Source: Cellulomonas sp. Leaf395 (lineage in GTDB: Bacteria; Actinomycetota; Actinomycetes; Actinomycetales; Cellulomonadaceae). From it: 64,000 nucleotides of DNA. The notes below the pieces were generated by a model. That model saw nothing but the letters and a program-made list of their open reading frames with translations. It had not been told where the DNA came from and searched no databases. The position numbers and the translations under genes are program-made. This document shows, in pieces, positions 60,346-64,000 of this stretch (its first letter is position 1; each line of letters starts with the position of its first letter). The stretch covers positions 486,928 to 550,927 of the forward strand of contig NZ_LMQI01000003.1 in assembly GCF_001424125.1 (NCBI RefSeq), read 5' to 3'.

Positions 60346-61272
60346 ATGACCACGGACGACGTCGTCCTGCGCAGACGCCGCGGCACCCCGCTCACCTGGG
60401 TGCGCGGCGGCGGGCTGAGCGCACTGGTGTTCGCCCTGCCCCTGCTCGTGATCTTCGGCGTGTTCTCGTGGCTGCCGATCGTCCGCGCGGTGGTGATGAG
60501 CTTCCAGAAGACGAACCTCATCACGACGTCGTGGGTGGGTCTGCAGAACTTCCAGAACGTGTTCGCGGACCCGCTGCTGCCCGTCGCGACGCGCAACACG
60601 CTGTGGTTCGCGCTGCTGGCACTCGTGTTCGGCTACCCGATCCCGCTGGTCGCCGCGGTGCTCATGCGAGAGGTCCGGCGGGCGAAGGGGCTCTACTCCG
60701 CCCTGGCCTACCTGCCCGTCGTCGTCCCGCCCGTGGTGGCGGTCCTGCTCTGGAAGTTCTTCTACGACCCGCGGCCCGAGGGCGTGTTCAACACGATCCT
60801 CGGGTGGGTCGGCATCCCGCCCCAACCCTGGTTGCAGAGCATGACGATGGCGATGCCGTCGCTCGTGCTGGAGGCGACGTGGGCGGCCGCCGGCGGCACC
60901 GTGATCATCTACCTGGCGGCGCTGACGGCCGTCCCGCCCGAGCTGTACGACGCGGCCGAGGTCGACGGCGCCGGTGTGTGGCGCAAGGTCTGGCACGTGC
61001 TGCTGCCACAGCTGCGCGGGGTCCTGTTCATCACGCTGATCCTGCAGATCATCGGGACCGCGCAGGTGTTCCTGGAGCCCTACCTGTTCACCGGCGGCGG
61101 TCCGGCCAACGCCACGGTGACGATCCTGCTGCTCATCTACCGCTACGCGTTCGGCAACAGCCTCGGCGGCAACTACGGCGAGGCCACGGCGCTCAGCCTG
61201 CTCCTCGCGCTGTTCCTCGCCGTGATGTCTCTCGTGTACTTCCGCCTGACCCGCCGTTGGAGCACCTCGTGA
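60346..61272 (+). CDS. Sugar ABC transporter permease 1 (MalF-like)
   Basis: 308 residues, six spans. The EAA loop is YDAAEVDGAGVWRKVWHVLLPQLRG. ALPLLVIFGVFSWLPIVRAVVMSFQ near the N-terminus is typical of CUT1 permeases. GGAGGAAGG precedes the ATG. Its stop overlaps the GTG of permease 2 (4 nt). Confidence 0.93.
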   Translation: MTTDDVVLRRRRGTPLTWVRGGGLSALVFALPLLVIFGVFSWLPIVRAVVMSFQKTNLITTSWVGLQNFQNVFADPLLPVATRNTLWFALLALVFGYPIPLVAAVLMREVRRAKGLYSALAYLPVVVPPVVAVLLWKFFYDPRPEGVFNTILGWVGIPPQPWLQSMTMAMPSLVLEATWAAAGGTVIIYLAALTAVPPELYDAAEVDGAGVWRKVWHVLLPQLRGVLFITLILQIIGTAQVFLEPYLFTGGGPANATVTILLLIYRYAFGNSLGGNYGEATALSLLLALFLAVMSLVYFRLTRRWSTS

Positions 61273-62285
61273 CGACGACCTCGCCCCTCGGGCCCACCAG
61301 CCCGCCGCCCGTGCTCGGCACCGATGAGGGCGACGTACCCGTCATCCCCGGCGCCGAGCTGGTCAGCGCGACGAGGGCCCGACGCAGGACTGCGACCGCC
61401 GAGGAGGGCGAGGAGCGCAGCGCAGTCTCGGCCTCCGACTGGCGCCGCCCGTCCGTGAGGTGGTCCCTCGGCGCCACCCACTGGCTCCTGCTCGTGCTGC
61501 TCGTGGTCTGGTGCGTCGGTCCGCTCCTGCTCCTCGCCAAGTTCGCCGTCACACCCACGCAGGACATCCTGCGCACCCCGATGGCGATCTTCCCGAACGG
61601 CATCGCCTGGTCGAACCTCAGCGAGGCGTGGAACGACGTCCAGGTCAGCAAGTACTTCGCCAACACGATCGTGCTCGCCGCGGGCGCCTGGTTCAGCCAG
61701 ATCCTCGTCGCGACGACCGGCGGCTACCTGCTGTCGGTGCTGCGTCCCCGCTACGCCCGCGTGCTGCAGGCGGCGGTGCTGGCCACCCTGTTCGTCCCCG
61801 CGGTCGTGCTGCTGGTGCCGCTGTACCTGACCGTCCTGGACACCCCGGTGTTCCACACGTCCCTGGTCAACTCGTTCTGGGGAGTCTGGCTGCCGGCCGG
61901 TGCGAGCGCGTTCAACGTGGTGCTCGTCCAGCGGTTCTTCGACAACCTCCCGCGGGAGATCTTCGAGGCCGCCCGAGTCGACGGCGCCGGGCCGTACCGC
62001 CTGTTCTGGTCGATCGTGCTGCCCATGAGCAAGCCGATCCTCGGCGTCGTGTCGATCTTCGCCGTCATCGGGTCGTGGAAGGACTTCCTCTGGCCGTTGC
62101 TAGTCCTGCGCAACCCCGACCTGCAACCCCTGTCCGTGCGCCTGCCGTCCATCGAGGCGACCACCGACAAGGGCGTCCTGATGGCCGCCCTGGCCATCTC
62201 CACCCTGATCCCGATCGTGCTGTTCCTCGTGTTCCAGCGCATGTTCCTGCGTGGTGCCGGCCTGGGGGGAGCGGTCAAGGGCTGA
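61269..62285 (+). CDS. Sugar ABC transporter permease 2 (MalG-like)
   Basis: 338 residues. An unusually long cytoplasmic N-terminus of about 65 residues (Pro/Thr/Glu-rich) precedes six spans. The EAA loop is IFEAARVDGAGPYRLFWSIVLPMSKP. With permease 1 it forms the membrane channel. No ATP-binding gene follows, so a shared ATPase such as MsiK, encoded elsewhere, is probably used. Confidence 0.93.
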   Translation: MTTTSPLGPTSPPPVLGTDEGDVPVIPGAELVSATRARRRTATAEEGEERSAVSASDWRRPSVRWSLGATHWLLLVLLVVWCVGPLLLLAKFAVTPTQDILRTPMAIFPNGIAWSNLSEAWNDVQVSKYFANTIVLAAGAWFSQILVATTGGYLLSVLRPRYARVLQAAVLATLFVPAVVLLVPLYLTVLDTPVFHTSLVNSFWGVWLPAGASAFNVVLVQRFFDNLPREIFEAARVDGAGPYRLFWSIVLPMSKPILGVVSIFAVIGSWKDFLWPLLVLRNPDLQPLSVRLPSIEATTDKGVLMAALAISTLIPIVLFLVFQRMFLRGAGLGGAVKG

Positions 62286-62379
62286 GCGGAGGCTTTCTGA
62301 CACCGCGTCCGGACAATCTCACGGGCCTGTCGGGCCCCTCGCCGCGAGAGCTCGGGGTGCCCGGTGCGATGATCGTGCG

Positions 62380-63597
62380 GTGGCCCCCGACACCGCCGTG
62401 AGCACCTCGTTGTCCTCGACCGACCTGAGCCCCGTCGCACCGTACGACGCGCTCCTGCTCTTCTCGTTCGGTGGGCCGGACGGTCCCGACGACGTGCTGC
62501 CGTTCCTGCGCAACGTGACCGCCGGGAAGAACATCCCCGACGAGCGGCTCGCGGTCGTGGCGGAGCACTACCACCACTTCGGCGGGGCCAGCCCGATCAA
62601 CGGCCAGAACCTGGCGCTGCAGAAGGCGCTGAGCGAGGAGATCGCCCGGCGTGGCCTGGACCTTCCGGTCGTGTGGGGCAACCGCAACTGGGAGCCGTAC
62701 ACGCGGGACGCCCTGTCGGCTGCGTACTTCGACGGCGCTCGCCGGATGGTCGCCCTGGTCACCAGCGCGTACTCGTCGTACTCGGGCTGCCGCCAGTACC
62801 GGGAGAACCTCTGGGCCTCGCTCGACGAGCTCGGCGTCGACGTGGGCCTCGGCGAGGGCGAGCACCCGCTGGTCGTCGACAAGGTCCGGTCCTACTTCAA
62901 CCACCCGGGCTTCGTGCAGGCGAACGTCGACGCGGTGACCGAGGCGTTCGAGTCGATCGGCCGCGACGCGCGCCTGGTCTTCGTCACGCACTCGATCCCC
63001 GACACGATGGAGGAGGCCTCGGCGGTCTCCGGCGCGTCGTACCGCGCGCAGCACCTCGACGCCGCCGCCACGGTCGCGGCCGCCGTCGAGCAGCGCCTCG
63101 GGCGGCCCGTGACCTGGGACCTCGCCTACTGCTCGCGCTCCGGCCCGCCCAGCCAGCCGTGGCTCGAGCCGGACGTCAACGACCACCTGACGGCGCTGGC
63201 AGCCGACGGGGTGCAGGCCGTGGTCCTGTCGCCGATCGGGTTCATCTCCGACCACATGGAGGTCGCCTTCGACCTCGACACGGAGGCGCTGGAGACCGCG
63301 GCCGGCCTCGGTCTCGTGGCCGTGCGCGCCGACACCGTCGGGACCCGCGAGCCGTTCGTGCGCGGGCTGGTCGACCTGGTGCTGGAGCGGGCGGCCCTGG
63401 CCCGTGACGCCGACGCGAACGGCGCGCACCCCGTCACGGCCGACGTCGCCGCCGACGCCGCCGCCCGACCGGTGGCCGAGGCGACCGCCGGGGAGCTGCC
63501 GCCGTTCCGCTCGGTCTGCCGGCCGGGCTGTTGCCAGATGCGCGCCGAGAGCCCCACCGGCATCCCCGCCGCCTGCTCGACGGACCCCTGGTCCTGA
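62380..63597 (+). CDS. hemH: Ferrochelatase (coproporphyrin III ferrochelatase, CpfC/HemH)
   Basis: 405 residues. Conserved LLLFSFGGPDGPDDVLPFLRNV, HYHHFGGASPINGQN, TSAYSSYSGCRQYRENL, VFVTHSIPDTM and PIGFISDHMEVAFD. The C-terminal cysteines in VCRPGCCQMR, with an earlier Cys, match the [2Fe-2S] ligands of actinobacterial ferrochelatases. It inserts Fe2+ into coproporphyrin III. GTG 62380 is preferred (GATGAT 6 nt upstream); GTG 62398 is an alternative. Next gene is chdC, as expected for this pathway. Confidence 0.94.
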   Translation: MAPDTAVSTSLSSTDLSPVAPYDALLLFSFGGPDGPDDVLPFLRNVTAGKNIPDERLAVVAEHYHHFGGASPINGQNLALQKALSEEIARRGLDLPVVWGNRNWEPYTRDALSAAYFDGARRMVALVTSAYSSYSGCRQYRENLWASLDELGVDVGLGEGEHPLVVDKVRSYFNHPGFVQANVDAVTEAFESIGRDARLVFVTHSIPDTMEEASAVSGASYRAQHLDAAATVAAAVEQRLGRPVTWDLAYCSRSGPPSQPWLEPDVNDHLTALAADGVQAVVLSPIGFISDHMEVAFDLDTEALETAAGLGLVAVRADTVGTREPFVRGLVDLVLERAALARDADANGAHPVTADVAADAAARPVAEATAGELPPFRSVCRPGCCQMRAESPTGIPAACSTDPWS

Positions 63598-63641
63598 TCA
63601 CTCCCGAACGTCTTCCCCACACTTCTCCTGGAGCATCCGCG

Positions 63642-64000
63642 ATGACGCACGACGCCGAGACCCTCAACGCCACCGTCCGGTACACGATGTGGACCGTCTT
63701 CGCGCTCGAGGAGGTCCTTCCCGAGGACGACGACGAGCGCGCCGAGCTCATCGCCGCGGCCCAGTCGGCCGTCGCCGCCGAGGGACTGGTCATCCGCGGC
63801 TGGTACGACGTCGCGGGGCTGCGCGCCGACGCGGACCTCATGGTCTGGTGGCACGCGGAGACGATCGAGGAGGTGCAGGGCGCCTACCAGCGGCTGCGCG
63901 CCAGCGACCTCGGCCGGCACCTGCTGCCCGTGTGGTCCGTCGTCGGTCTGCACCGGCCGGCGGAGTTCAACCGGTCGCACGTCCCCGCCTTCCTGGCGGG
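63642..64000 (+). CDS. chdC: Coproheme decarboxylase ChdC/HemQ, truncated by window end
   Basis: First 119 codons. MTHDAETLNATVRYTMWTVF, VIRGWYDVAGLRADADLMVWWHAETIEEVQ and VWSVVGLHRPAEFNRSHVPAFL match the chlorite dismutase-fold HemQ family, which decarboxylates iron-coproporphyrin to haem b using peroxide. The distal catalytic Tyr and haem-ligand His regions lie beyond the window. GGAG precedes the ATG by 8 nt. It lies 44 nt after hemH. Confidence 0.92.
   Translation, partial: MTHDAETLNATVRYTMWTVFALEEVLPEDDDERAELIAAAQSAVAAEGLVIRGWYDVAGLRADADLMVWWHAETIEEVQGAYQRLRASDLGRHLLPVWSVVGLHRPAEFNRSHVPAFLA

Overview
The window is about 73% G+C, very gene-dense and rich in 1- to 4-nt start/stop overlaps. 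It reads as chromosomal DNA of a cellulolytic actinobacterium. The best marker is a GH10-CBM2 xylanase (52736-54232) that aligns with the Cellulomonas fimi exoglucanase/xylanase Cex and keeps its catalytic glutamates at mature positions 127 and 233, so Cellulomonas or a close relative is likely. I see no rRNA, tRNA, CRISPR array, transposase or phage gene.

Layout. 1-4065: plant-polysaccharide genes, a truncated GH95 enzyme and a secreted CBM2-PL11 rhamnogalacturonan lyase. 4189-12339: small housekeeping genes, including a Ser/Thr kinase with an overlapping lipoprotein gene, PspC, a PLP decarboxylase-like enzyme, DUF4349, an AlkA-type glycosylase, an MscS channel and a degenerate uridine-kinase-like protein. 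12392-15242: a WYL regulator divergent from a drug-type ABC exporter, with a strong palindrome between them. 15328-22704: Ogt, a PRC-barrel-like protein, oxidoreductases, a DsbA-like protein, a ThrE exporter, a CBM48-like protein and an MFS efflux pump. 22701-28387: M20 dipeptidase, Dcu transporter and a large MalT-type LuxR regulator. 28454-31353: small membrane proteins, NhaA and PPK2.

31464-48661 is the functional centre. A molbindin-type HTH-TOBE protein and ModABC supply molybdate. NarK imports nitrate, and the NasA-type reductase with its NirB-like flavoprotein reduces it. NirBD reduces nitrite. CysG and a SirB/CbiX-type chelatase make the sirohaem NirB needs, and a HemD-HTH protein of the NnaR type sits inside the same overlapping gene string. 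A GlnR-like box precedes nirB. A membrane-anchored sulfite-oxidase-family molybdoenzyme lies between the two halves.

48904-56927: a YhgE/Pip-like surface protein with a partner membrane protein and an unusual hairpin leader, a NYN-domain protein, the Cex-like xylanase, a MarR-type regulator, a second kinase and a LacI regulator with a 17-bp operator. 57184-62285: an alpha-glucosidase plus alpha-glucoside ABC importer without its own ATPase. 62380-64000: ferrochelatase and the start of ChdC/HemQ, that is, the coproporphyrin-dependent haem pathway.

Two regulatory themes recur. Many starts sit 6-8 nt after a TANNNT hexamer with no Shine-Dalgarno, the layout of leaderless mRNAs. The PL11 and xylanase genes share the core GAAACATTTCAG upstream. 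No clearly new defence or biosynthetic system is evident. The best leads are the hairpin/uORF leader at 51845-52093, the inverted-repeat element at 41366-41436, the WYL/ABC operator and the shared polysaccharide-enzyme motif.
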